This document shows positions 19,829-28,300 of a DNA stretch of 64,000 nucleotides, in pieces; the stretch's first letter is position 1; each line of letters starts with the position of its first letter. The stretch lies in NCBI RefSeq assembly GCF_000014285.2, contig NC_008343.2, forward strand, positions 1,638,501 to 1,702,500, read 5' to 3'. The translations under genes and the position numbers were made by a program. A model generated the notes under the pieces. The model was given only the letters and a program-made list of their open reading frames with translations, did no database searches and had not been told where the DNA came from. The stretch is from Granulibacter bethesdensis CGDNIH1. Lineage in GTDB: Bacteria > Pseudomonadota > Alphaproteobacteria > Acetobacterales > Acetobacteraceae.

Positions 19829-20788
19829 TCAATGGAAAGCACGAATAAAATTGAGCATATCAGCCATACTTCTTTCTGAAAGTTGCTGAAATGACGCAAT
19901 TCGCGCATCAATCGTATACAGAAAGGGGGGTTTCACGAACGGACGGTTACGAAACCATGTCGCCTGCCGCTTCGTGTAGCGGATCGTCGCCTGAGCCGCG
20001 CGTTGCATGGCCTCAGGCAGGGAGATATCTCCGCGCAGGAAAGCCAGAAACTCCGGCACCCCATGCGCCCGCATCGCCGGCAGAGACGGGTCCAGTGCCT
20101 GAACGCGGAGGGCCTCTACCTCGGCCAGTGCCCCATTGTCCAGCATCCCATGCAACCGTGCCGTGATGGCCTGCCGCAATTCCTCTCTCGGCGGGTCGAT
20201 CCGGATGGCGGCGAAGTCCCAGCCAGGCAAAGGTCGAGGGGGTTGATTCTGCCAGGCTGACAGACCTGATTCCGTGCCACGCCAGACCTCCCATGCCCTG
20301 GCGATACGCTGACTGTCCTGCGGTTTCAGCCGTGCTGCCGTGGCTGGATCCGCCTCTGCCAGACGGGCGTGCAGCGATTCCGGCCCAAGCTCCGCCAGCA
20401 AGCTGCGCGCCTCCTGCCTTGCCTCTTCTCCCGGATCGGGGATGTCGGCGAAACCATGCATCAGGGCGTGAAAATACAACCCCGTCCCGCCGCACAGAAT
20501 CGGCAGCCGGCCCTGCTGCCAGCTTTCCTCCATCGCTGTTATGGCCTGATCCCGCCACCATGCCGCACTGCCAGGCTGAGACGCGGGGAGCACGCCATAC
20601 AGACGATGCGGTACCCTTGCCTCTTCCTCTTGGTCCGGACGAGCGGTCAGAATCCGCAATTCGCGGTAGATCTGCATGGAATCGGCGTTAATGACCGTGC
20701 CGCCAAGCCTCTCCGCCACTGCCAGAGCAAGGGCGGATTTGCCGCTACAGGTCGGACCGGCCACAAACAGAGCACGTTTTTCCTTCAT
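19829..20788 (-). CDS. miaA: tRNA dimethylallyltransferase
   Basis: MiaA transfers a dimethylallyl group from DMAPP to A37 of tRNAs that read UNN codons. The 319-residue protein has the P-loop GPTCSGKSAL near residue 11, the tRNA-binding NADSMQIYRELRI motif (about 34-46) and the C-terminal basic RYTKRQATWFRN segment typical of the family. It is divergent from serB (29 bases from the first possible start) and co-directional with the ilv genes, so expression may be shared with ilvBH. Confidence 0.95.
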   Translation of the reverse strand: MKEKRALFVAGPTCSGKSALALAVAERLGGTVINADSMQIYRELRILTARPDQEEEARVPHRLYGVLPASQPGSAAWWRDQAITAMEESWQQGRLPILCGGTGLYFHALMHGFADIPDPGEEARQEARSLLAELGPESLHARLAEADPATAARLKPQDSQRIARAWEVWRGTESGLSAWQNQPPRPLPGWDFAAIRIDPPREELRQAITARLHGMLDNGALAEVEALRVQALDPSLPAMRAHGVPEFLAFLRGDISLPEAMQRAAQATIRYTKRQATWFRNRPFVKPPFLYTIDARIASFQQLSERSMADMLNFIRAFH

Positions 20789-20835
20789 ACCCGCTTTTCT
20801 GTCATGATTGCCCGGCCATGCAAGGTGAAGCTGAG

Positions 20836-21708
20836 ATGAACTCTGAAAGCATCGTGATGCTCATTGCGGCACAGCCGGGAAGTCTGCCGGATGATCTGGT
20901 GGAATCAACGCAGCGCGCCACCGGTGGGGGCACCCTACGTGTCCTGGCGGCCGGAGAAGCCGTCGAATGGTCCTCTCCCCTGTCACCGGAAACACTCCGC
21001 CCTTTATTGCCGCTCCATACATTGGATGAGGCAAGGATCGACCATCTGGTGCAATCCGCCGCCCTGCCGCGCCGTAAACGCCTGCTGGCAGCCGATATGG
21101 ACAGCACGATCGTGGTGGGAGAAACGCTCGACCGGATCGCCGCCCTGCACGGGTGTGGCGCCGAAGTCACCGCGCTGAGCCAAGCCAGTGTAGAGGGGCA
21201 GATTGATTTCGCCTCATCCCTTCGCCGCCGCATCCTTCTTTTGCAGGGGATGACGGTAGATGCCATCGGCGACATCATTCGCACGATCACGCTGAATGAA
21301 GGGGCTGATCTGCTGGTCCGCACCATGCAGGCGCACGGAGCATATACGGTTTTGATCTCCGGCGGCCTGATGCTTTGCACATCACAGGCAGCCTCACTGG
21401 CCGGGTTCGACGCACATCATGGCAATGAGGTGCTGATTGAAACGGGACGCCTCACCGGGCTGCTGCGTGAACCGGTGCTCGATCCCGACCGCAAAAGACA
21501 GATCATGCTGGATCATGCCGCAGCTTTGGGCCTGACCGCCGCTGATTGCCTTGCAATCGGCGATGGGGCGAACGATCTGCCGATGCTGCAAGCGGCTGGT
21601 CTTGGCATCGCCTTTCATGCCCGGCCAGCGGTAACGCAGGCAATCCCGAACCGCATTACCCATGGCAGCCTGCGCGCTGCCCTGTTCGCGCAGGGCTATG
21701 TGCTGTGA
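20836..21708 (+). CDS. serB: Phosphoserine phosphatase
   Basis: SerB carries out the last step of serine synthesis, dephosphorylating O-phosphoserine. The HAD motif I is LAADMDSTIV, with the nucleophile and acid Asp pair; motif II is LISGGLM, and motif III/IV is AIGDGANDLPML. I chose the ATG at 20836 (290 residues), because AAGGTG lies 8 bases upstream of it. An in-frame ATG at 20818 would add six residues but has no ribosome binding site. The N-terminal region before the HAD domain resembles the degenerate ACT-like domain of proteobacterial SerB. The gene stands alone and converges on the ABC-transporter operon. Confidence 0.95.
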   Translation: MNSESIVMLIAAQPGSLPDDLVESTQRATGGGTLRVLAAGEAVEWSSPLSPETLRPLLPLHTLDEARIDHLVQSAALPRRKRLLAADMDSTIVVGETLDRIAALHGCGAEVTALSQASVEGQIDFASSLRRRILLLQGMTVDAIGDIIRTITLNEGADLLVRTMQAHGAYTVLISGGLMLCTSQAASLAGFDAHHGNEVLIETGRLTGLLREPVLDPDRKRQIMLDHAAALGLTAADCLAIGDGANDLPMLQAAGLGIAFHARPAVTQAIPNRITHGSLRAALFAQGYVL

Positions 21709-21709
21709 C

Positions 21710-22468
21710 TTACGCCGCCTGTTCCAGTTCTTCCCCCAGATAAAGCGCGGCGAGTGCGCCACTGCGACGGACATCCTCCGGCGAGGCATGCAGCGCCACG
21801 AGGCCGTGTTCCAGCACATAGACATCATGGGCGATCTCCAGCGCCGCCTCCGCCCCCTGTTCGGCGAGCAGAATGGTAACCCCTTCCCGGTTCAAATCCT
21901 GCAAACGGCTGAACACCTCATCACTGACCGAGGGGGCAAGGCCCATCGATGGCTCATCCAGCAGCAGCAGGCGGGGCGAGGCCATCAGGGCCCGGCCGAT
22001 CGCAGTCATCTGCTGCTCCCCGCCCGATGTCAGTCCAGCGGCAACCTGCCGCTTGTCCCGCAGGCGAGGGAAGATCGTGTAGACCAGTTCCAGCCTGCGT
22101 TTCCATTCTTTCCATCCCGCACCCACCGCATGAGCGCCAGTGCGCAGATTCTCCTCGACCGTCAGGGAGGGGAAGCAATGCCGCCCCTCCAGCACCTGGG
22201 CCAGGCCGGAGCGCACCAGTTGAAACGGCGCGCGGTCGGCTATGTCCAGACCATCCAGCAGGATACGCCCCCGTTCGAGCTTGCCACGCTCGGCGGCGAG
22301 CAGGCCGCCCGCTGCTTTCAACGCCGTGCTTTTGCCCGCACCATTGGCACCCAGCAGCAGCACGACATGCCCCGCCTCGACGCTGAAGGAAACATCCTTC
22401 AGCGCGAGGATCGCATCGTTATAGACGACACGCAGATGCTCTGCCTGTAACAACTGTGTCCGGCTCAT
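21710..22468 (-). CDS. ABC importer ATP-binding protein, LivF type
   Basis: This is the second ATPase of a hydrophobic/branched-chain amino-acid-type (HAAT) importer. Walker A is LLGANGAGKST, the signature motif is LTSGGEQQM (SGGEQ), and Walker B is LLLLDEPSMGLAP. I chose the ATG at 22468 (252 residues), preceded by GGAGG; the open frame upstream overlaps the binding-protein gene. It is the last gene of a six-gene operon, 16 bases after the substrate-binding-protein gene, and stops one base from the serB stop. The substrate is not known. Confidence 0.9.
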   Translation of the reverse strand: MSRTQLLQAEHLRVVYNDAILALKDVSFSVEAGHVVLLLGANGAGKSTALKAAGGLLAAERGKLERGRILLDGLDIADRAPFQLVRSGLAQVLEGRHCFPSLTVEENLRTGAHAVGAGWKEWKRRLELVYTIFPRLRDKRQVAAGLTSGGEQQMTAIGRALMASPRLLLLDEPSMGLAPSVSDEVFSRLQDLNREGVTILLAEQGAEAALEIAHDVYVLEHGLVALHASPEDVRRSGALAALYLGEELEQAA

Positions 22469-22484
22469 AATCCCCGTTCCTCCT

Positions 22485-23822
22485 TCAGGAAGGCTGGTCC
22501 AGCGCCTTGCAGTCACGCGGTGTAATGTTGTGAGTACGGGCGTAATTGTTGGCTGACTTCTCAATCAGAGGCCGCAGCAAGGCGCGATCCGCATGGATCC
22601 AGTCCGTGATCGGCGTCCATTTCGTGCCGTCCCATTGCTGGAAACGCACAGCGCCACCCCCTTCATGATCAGCGCAGGACAGTGTGATCGGCTGGATCAG
22701 CCCCGTTGCACCCAATTGCGCAATACGGGCATCGTCGAGCTTGAGATGCTCAAGCCCCCATTGCACTTCCTCTCCCGTCAACGTGCGATGGCCGAATTTT
22801 GCCTGGCCCGTGCGAATGGCTTCAACCGTCAGAATGCCATTGATGATGCCAAGATTGTGGTACACGCTGCCGATACGGGATTGATCCTGAAGATTACCCT
22901 TTCCGCTTTTGTAAACAATCTCTCTGATTTCTTTCAGAACAGGGAACTGATCCCCTGCCGGATGTGTCGTCACTGCGACATAGCCTTTTGCTGCATCCCC
23001 TGCCGGACGCACATCTTCCTCGGAATTGCTCCATACATTGCCGATGACGTGATCAACCGGGTATCCGGTCTGCACGGCCGTACGCAGGGCCACCGGATTC
23101 ATCACACCCCACCCGCGAAGAACCACGAAATCAGGCTTCAGCCGCTGAATCTGCAACCACTGGGATTGCTGCTCACTGCCCGGATCAGGAACCTCGATCT
23201 CTGTTACGCTGAATCCGAATTTCTTTGCCAGCAAAGCAAAAATCGGAATCGTCTCCTTGCCGTAAGGGGAGCCGTGATACAGCACCGCGATCTTCGCGCC
23301 CTTCAACTTGTCGGCCCCACCCAGACGCTGACCGATATAGTTGACGATCGCGGAGGTCTCGCTCCACGGATTCAGCTGCAACGGAAAGACATAAGGAAAC
23401 ACCGCACCATCAGTCGTGTCGGTACGACCATGATTGAGCGTCAACATCGGCACCTTGTCCTTCGCCACACGCTCCAGCATCGCATAGGCGATACCGACAC
23501 TCATCGGATTCCAGACCGTCGGCGGGGGTCGATGATTTTTCAAACGCTCGTAGCACTCAACGCCTTTTTCCACGATGTATCCGGTTTCGCATTCGCTCCA
23601 GGTCAGTTTTACACCGTTCACCCCACCATCACGCTCATTGATCAGCGTCAGATAGTCGATATAGCCACCAGCCCCGCCAGTGCCGCCCGCCGCATAAGGC
23701 CCGACGCGATAGGTTTGCAGCGGGAAATACTGCTCATCGGCCCATGCGGGAAAGGAGGACGCCAAACCAGTCCCCAGCGCCAATATGGCAACAGCAGAGC
23801 GTACAAAAGAACTTTTCTTCAT
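22485..23822 (-). CDS. ABC importer periplasmic substrate-binding protein (LivK-like)
   Basis: This 445-residue type I periplasmic binding protein has a clear signal peptide (hydrophobic AVAILALGTGLASS, probable cleavage after PAWA, about residue 28). It is longer than classical Leu/Ile/Val-binding proteins (about 350) and begins its mature part with QYFPLQTYRVGPYA. This matches a LivK-related subgroup whose ligands are mostly uncharacterised, so amino acids, amides and small aromatic acids are all possible. Two cysteines near residue 80-95 (SECETGYIVEKGVEC) could form a disulfide. Its start overlaps the livM-like stop by four bases (ATGA), so expression is coupled. Confidence 0.88.
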   Translation of the reverse strand: MKKSSFVRSAVAILALGTGLASSFPAWADEQYFPLQTYRVGPYAAGGTGGAGGYIDYLTLINERDGGVNGVKLTWSECETGYIVEKGVECYERLKNHRPPPTVWNPMSVGIAYAMLERVAKDKVPMLTLNHGRTDTTDGAVFPYVFPLQLNPWSETSAIVNYIGQRLGGADKLKGAKIAVLYHGSPYGKETIPIFALLAKKFGFSVTEIEVPDPGSEQQSQWLQIQRLKPDFVVLRGWGVMNPVALRTAVQTGYPVDHVIGNVWSNSEEDVRPAGDAAKGYVAVTTHPAGDQFPVLKEIREIVYKSGKGNLQDQSRIGSVYHNLGIINGILTVEAIRTGQAKFGHRTLTGEEVQWGLEHLKLDDARIAQLGATGLIQPITLSCADHEGGGAVRFQQWDGTKWTPITDWIHADRALLRPLIEKSANNYARTHNITPRDCKALDQPS

Positions 23823-24778
23823 GACACTATTTCCTGAGAGAGAGATTTTGAAAGGCTGAGCTTGCGCGTAGCCTGGCGTGGGCGCAGCAGGGCGGACAAG
23901 CCGTCCGGCTCACGGATCAGAATCAGAACGATCAGGCCGCCAATCAGCATTTTTTCGATATTGGCGAGTTGACCGGAATCAATGACCCCACCGCCGATAT
24001 AATCTGCCAGACGTGAGAGCAGCAGCGGCATTGCCACCATGAAAGCCGTGCCGAAAAATGCTCCGACAAAAGAACCTGCGCCACCGATAATGACGATGAA
24101 CAGGATGCGGAAAGACAGGTTGAGGTCGAACCCGGCTGGCTCAACAGTACGCAGATAAGCAAAAGCCCATAACACACCAGCTACACCGCAGAAAAAGGAG
24201 CTAACGGCGAAGGCTGTCAGCTTGGTACGAAGAACGGGAACACCCACTACAGTGGCCGCGGTTTCCATATCTCGCACGGCAATCCAGTCACGTCCGGCCT
24301 TTGTGCGGGACAGACGCAGCAGCACCGCTGTCAGCACCACGACTACTACAGCAGCAAAACCAGCCCGTGCCACGGGCGTATCGAATACAAACGATCCGAT
24401 CTTCAACACCGGTGCACTCAGCACACCGGACGGATCATCCAGCGAAAACCAGCCGATATTGGTCAGCAACCATGGCACCAGAAACTGCGCAGCCAATGTG
24501 GTGACAGCCAGATAGAAACCACGCAGGCGCAGACTGGGAAGTCCCACGACCAGACCAGAAGCCGCCGCCACCAGACCACCGAACAGCAAACTGACCAGTT
24601 GCGGCGTACCCGGCACATAGGCATCCAGATCATAGGCCGCGAAGGCGCCGATGGCCATAAATGCCCCGGTTCCCAGCGATAACTGCCCGGCTCGCCCCGT
24701 CACCACTGTCAGCCCCAGCGCAGCGATGGAGAGCGACAGGAACGGCAGGATCACCGCATCACAGATATATGAGAGCAT
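23819..24778 (-). CDS. ABC importer permease, LivM type
   Basis: This 319-residue inner membrane permease has many hydrophobic segments (ICDAVILPFLSLSIAALGL at the start, LFGGLVAAASGLVVGL in the middle). It also has the LivM/LivH signature near the end (VIIGGAGSFVGAFFGTAF). It would form the transmembrane pore together with the LivH-type partner 18 bases upstream. The C-terminal tail is basic. Confidence 0.92.
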   Translation of the reverse strand: MLSYICDAVILPFLSLSIAALGLTVVTGRAGQLSLGTGAFMAIGAFAAYDLDAYVPGTPQLVSLLFGGLVAAASGLVVGLPSLRLRGFYLAVTTLAAQFLVPWLLTNIGWFSLDDPSGVLSAPVLKIGSFVFDTPVARAGFAAVVVVVLTAVLLRLSRTKAGRDWIAVRDMETAATVVGVPVLRTKLTAFAVSSFFCGVAGVLWAFAYLRTVEPAGFDLNLSFRILFIVIIGGAGSFVGAFFGTAFMVAMPLLLSRLADYIGGGVIDSGQLANIEKMLIGGLIVLILIREPDGLSALLRPRQATRKLSLSKSLSQEIVS

Positions 24779-24796
24779 TGTCTGCTTTTCCCTGTC

Positions 24797-25678
24797 TTAC
24801 ACACGCTGCGTCGCACCGCCGCCGAACAGCCCGTTCGGACGGATCAGCAGAACCACCAGCGCCAGCACATAGGCAAACCAGCTTTCGATACCGTTCCCCA
24901 GCACATCGCCGAGATAGACCTGCGCCAACTTCTCCGCGGCACCGATCAGCAGGCCACCTGCAATAGCCCCCGGAATGGAGCCGAACCCGCCCAGCACCAG
25001 TACCGGCAGCGCCCTCAGCACCACCAGCGACAACGAGAACTGAACCCCGAGGCGTGCGCCCCACAGCAACCCGGCCACCAGTGCGACACCACCGGCCACC
25101 GCCCAGACCAGCGCCCAGATGCGTGTCAGGCGCAGGCCGATTGCCAGTGCCGCACGCTGATCATCCGCGACGGCGCGGAATGCCAGACCGGCTGGCGTGT
25201 ACTGGAAAAACAGGGCCAGCACCGTGACCAGCACACCGGCCACAGCCGCCGCCACAAGATCGAGCCTGCTGACCAGCACCCCTCCAAGGGAAACCGGGCT
25301 ATCCGAAATCCCCAGCGATAACGCGTGTACATCAGAACCCCAGACAAGCTGGGAAGCACCTTCGATGAAATAGCTGACGCCCAGAGTCGCCATGAACAAC
25401 ACGATGGAAGGACGCCCGATCAACGGCCTCAGCACGAAGCGTTCAATGGCGCTGCCCAACAGGATCAAGGCCAGCAGTGTCACCAGCACAGCCAGCCAGA
25501 CCGGCAGGCCACGCTCGACCAGGCTGACATAGGTGAGCGCCGCAAACAGCAGCATGCTGCCCTGCGCGAAGTTCAGCACGCCCGATGCCTTGTAGATCAG
25601 CACAAACCCCAGCGCGACCAATGCATACATCACGCCGGAAAGCAGACCGCCCGTAAGAACCGCCAGAAAAAAGCTCAT
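24797..25678 (-). CDS. ABC importer permease, LivH type
   Basis: This 293-residue permease is the second membrane subunit of the importer. Typical family features are the start LAVLTGGLLSGVMYALVALG, the NFAQGSMLL motif (the LivH NxAhG-type helix), and VLGGFGSIPGAIAGGLLIG near the C-terminus. Its start overlaps the LivG stop by four bases (ATGA). Confidence 0.93.
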   Translation of the reverse strand: MSFFLAVLTGGLLSGVMYALVALGFVLIYKASGVLNFAQGSMLLFAALTYVSLVERGLPVWLAVLVTLLALILLGSAIERFVLRPLIGRPSIVLFMATLGVSYFIEGASQLVWGSDVHALSLGISDSPVSLGGVLVSRLDLVAAAVAGVLVTVLALFFQYTPAGLAFRAVADDQRAALAIGLRLTRIWALVWAVAGGVALVAGLLWGARLGVQFSLSLVVLRALPVLVLGGFGSIPGAIAGGLLIGAAEKLAQVYLGDVLGNGIESWFAYVLALVVLLIRPNGLFGGGATQRV

Positions 25679-26505
25679 ATCGCCCTCTCCTGTTGGATTG
25701 CCTCATGGCTGCGCTGCCCCAAATAGGCAGCCAGCACAGCCGGATCGGCACGGATCTCGGCAGGCGTGCCGTCCGCGATCAGCCGCCCGTAATCCAAGAC
25801 CACAGCCCGATCCGCGAAACTCAGCACCAGCCCGATATCATGTTCGATCAACAGAATAGCACCGCCACGCTCCTGATGCGCATGACGGATCAGGGCAGCG
25901 AGTTCATGCCGGTCCTGTGCTTCCATCCCCGCAAACGGTTCATCAAGCAGCAGCAGACGCGGACGGGCCACCAGGGCGCGGGCCAGTTCTACCCGCTTAC
26001 GCAGCCCATAAGGCAGGGAGGCCGCGGGGCGATCCGCGATCTCCCACAGGCCAAGCTGGCGCAGGGTGATATCGGTTTCCTCCCGGCCACGGTCGCGGAT
26101 ACGCCGTGCATGAGGCAGATTGAAAAACTCCGCCAGAACAGAGGCCGGTTTCACATCGGGCCGCGTCACTCCACGCAAACCGAGCAACACGTTTTCCCGC
26201 ACGCTCAGCGCGCCGAACAGGGCCAGATTCTGGAAAGTGCGCGCCACGCCCTGCGCTGCCAGACGCTCCGGCCGCATGCGCCGGTATGGCACGCCATCAT
26301 AGCGGATCATACCATGATCAGGCTGATACAACCCGCTGATGATGTTGATCAGCGAGCTTTTACCCGCACCATTTGGTCCGATAATGGCCCGGATTTCCTG
26401 TCGCCCGACCGTGAAGGACAGATCGGACAACACCACCGCCCGGCCAAAGCTCAGGCCAATACCTTCCAGCGACAGAATGGGATGATTCTGTTCGCACGTG
26501 CTCAT
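25675..26505 (-). CDS. ABC importer ATP-binding protein, LivG type
   Basis: This is the first ATPase of the HAAT-type importer. Walker A is IIGPNGAGKSSL, the signature region is LPYGLRKRVELARAL, and Walker B is LLLLDEPFAGME. The signature reads YGLRKR in place of the canonical SGGQ-like LSYGQQR, a variation also seen in LivG homologues. The ATG at 26505 (276 residues) overlaps the stop of the preceding porin gene by four bases (ATGA), which decides the start and couples porin and transporter translation. Confidence 0.92.
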   Translation of the reverse strand: MSTCEQNHPILSLEGIGLSFGRAVVLSDLSFTVGRQEIRAIIGPNGAGKSSLINIISGLYQPDHGMIRYDGVPYRRMRPERLAAQGVARTFQNLALFGALSVRENVLLGLRGVTRPDVKPASVLAEFFNLPHARRIRDRGREETDITLRQLGLWEIADRPAASLPYGLRKRVELARALVARPRLLLLDEPFAGMEAQDRHELAALIRHAHQERGGAILLIEHDIGLVLSFADRAVVLDYGRLIADGTPAEIRADPAVLAAYLGQRSHEAIQQERAI

Positions 26506-28016
26506 AGCGGCTTCAGCCCCAGTATAGCGCCGACCGGAACGATCAGGGCAGCACCGACATACCACCCATCCCGCGGGCGTCGGGCCGAATAAGGATTATA
26601 ATAGCTGTCAGGATTGAGCACATATTGCACCACCGGCTCCAGCGCGATGGCCGAAAACACTTGTACATGAGCGTTGATTTCGAAAATCGCCTTATCACGA
26701 GAAAAACCGGCTCCTGATCCGCCAGCCTCCGCATTTGCCTCCGCCAGATAGCGGGCAAAGCTGCCGTTCATCCGCACCCAGCGCAACTTGACGCCAAAAC
26801 GGTCATAAGGCCGTGATGCGAAAGGTGCGTGCAGATTGGCACCCACAAACAAATCGGACTGAAAAGGTACTGTTGAATCAAAGGAATATCCCAATCCACT
26901 GTACAGCGAAATCGCTGCAGGATTGGATTTTGAAGGACGCAGGCTGTCAGCATCCGGATGTCCACCATCCGCACGCCACACAACCTGTTCGGTGTTGATG
27001 ACAATTCCCTGCGTGCCATGCTGATTACGCACCGGATCGCCCGGATTGAGCCCCCGAGACCGTCCATAAGCAGTCGTGTCATTATCCGGATGAGAACTGG
27101 AATTATAAAAACCGGTCAGAGAATATCGACCGGGATATAATTGCGTCTCATATCCGGTCTTGTGGCCGATCTCGACCAATGTCAGCGCACCCGGATTAGG
27201 CTCCTGCCCCCAATCCCAGCCGCTATGGGCATTGGCATCCGGATGGGCCGCAAATGATCCTGCCTCGATATAAGTGGTGGGTGTCAGTGCATAACTGACG
27301 CGACCACCCCACATTGAATAAAGCGGCGAGATATACCCGGCATTGTGATAGAGAATATTGTTGTAGCAGCTGTTCAGTGTCTGACAGGTCGGCAAGGCAA
27401 AGAAGCGGTTCGGATGCGTACGCCCCAGCTCGATGTTCAGACGGTCATTGAAAAACGTCTGCTCATAAGTCAGTGTCGATAACTGTTCAGAACGCAGGTT
27501 ATAGGTGGTCTGATATCCTGTGCTACTATCTGAAAACTGCTTTGTGGCCTCTATATTATTCGCACGGAGGCCAAAAAATGTTTCCTCGAAATGCAGCCTT
27601 GCATGGTGGATGCCCAGAATTTTGTCGAGGTCGAAATCCGCACCTGTCAGCAGGTAAGTAGAATTGACCGTATTGCCGGTATCCTGACCAACACTCGGGT
27701 TGGAGCTGAAGAAATCGAACAGGGAGACGTGGAAGGAAATACCACGCTTCAGCAGAGTGCGGGCCAGCGGTCCCAGCGGACCTTCATCATTCCTGATCTC
27801 TTTGGTCTGGATCGGCTTGATCAGACCCGGCACCACACGTGGGTTGGGAGCATCAGAGATGGCGGAACCGGGTAATCTGGTGGTCCCGGAGCTTTGCGCC
27901 ATGGCGGGTCCGGCCATCAATACACACCCAAGAGCGACCGGTGGCAGCGTTACGGCAAGGCGGGAGCTGGCGCGTACGCGATCACGTACCCGTTGGAATG
28001 ACATGGGGATACACAC
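26502..28016 (-). CDS. OprB-family carbohydrate-selective outer membrane porin
   Basis: This 504-residue outer membrane beta-barrel has a signal peptide (hydrophobic LAVTLPPVALGCVLMAG, cleavage after AMAQ or AMA, about residue 40). Family signs are the regularly spaced aromatic strands, TYEQTFFNDRLNIELGRTHP and a Cys pair in a loop (CQTLNSC). The barrel ends with the girdle-like GWYVGAALIVPVGAILGLKPL region. OprB porins usually carry sugars. Here the gene is the first of an operon with a LivFGHMK-like importer and overlaps it by four bases, so the porin probably serves that importer's substrate. The listed start is GTG; an ATG four codons later (28004) is equally possible. Confidence 0.85.
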   Translation of the reverse strand: MCIPMSFQRVRDRVRASSRLAVTLPPVALGCVLMAGPAMAQSSGTTRLPGSAISDAPNPRVVPGLIKPIQTKEIRNDEGPLGPLARTLLKRGISFHVSLFDFFSSNPSVGQDTGNTVNSTYLLTGADFDLDKILGIHHARLHFEETFFGLRANNIEATKQFSDSSTGYQTTYNLRSEQLSTLTYEQTFFNDRLNIELGRTHPNRFFALPTCQTLNSCYNNILYHNAGYISPLYSMWGGRVSYALTPTTYIEAGSFAAHPDANAHSGWDWGQEPNPGALTLVEIGHKTGYETQLYPGRYSLTGFYNSSSHPDNDTTAYGRSRGLNPGDPVRNQHGTQGIVINTEQVVWRADGGHPDADSLRPSKSNPAAISLYSGLGYSFDSTVPFQSDLFVGANLHAPFASRPYDRFGVKLRWVRMNGSFARYLAEANAEAGGSGAGFSRDKAIFEINAHVQVFSAIALEPVVQYVLNPDSYYNPYSARRPRDGWYVGAALIVPVGAILGLKPL

Positions 28017-28226
28017 TTTTTCAGAAAGATAAGGATCGGATAGCTGATCACACGCCGAAGCGTGAAAATTACATCCTACACAGGTTGTTCATTGTAAAAT
28101 TAACCATTCATATCTGTGATATTTATTTTGTTAAATCAACGAAGAATTTACGTCAATACTGATTTATAAAATTTTCGTAAAAATATTATATAACGAATAA
28201 AAATAGTGCTTTATCCGCAAAAAAAA

Positions 28227-28248
28227 CCGGCTGGCGATAACCAGCCGG
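28227..28248 (-). terminator. Intrinsic terminator of the Do/HtrA protease gene
   Basis: The perfect 8-bp stem CCGGCTGG/CCAGCCGG (28227-28234 with 28241-28248, loop of 6) is followed on the minus strand by a run of eight U (28219-28226). It lies about 50 bases beyond the protease stop codon. Confidence 0.9.
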
Positions 28249-28300
28249 CTCCATAACCTTCCTGTACCCTCTCCCCCGCAGGGCACAGGCAATCCCGCGC

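Noticed and set aside
18464-19879. 471-residue plus-strand open frame over ilvB
   Set aside because: Antisense shadow of ilvB; composition typical of reverse-complemented GC-rich coding DNA.
22593-23837. 414-residue plus-strand open frame over the binding-protein gene
   Set aside because: Antisense to a clear signal-peptide-bearing periplasmic protein in an intact operon.
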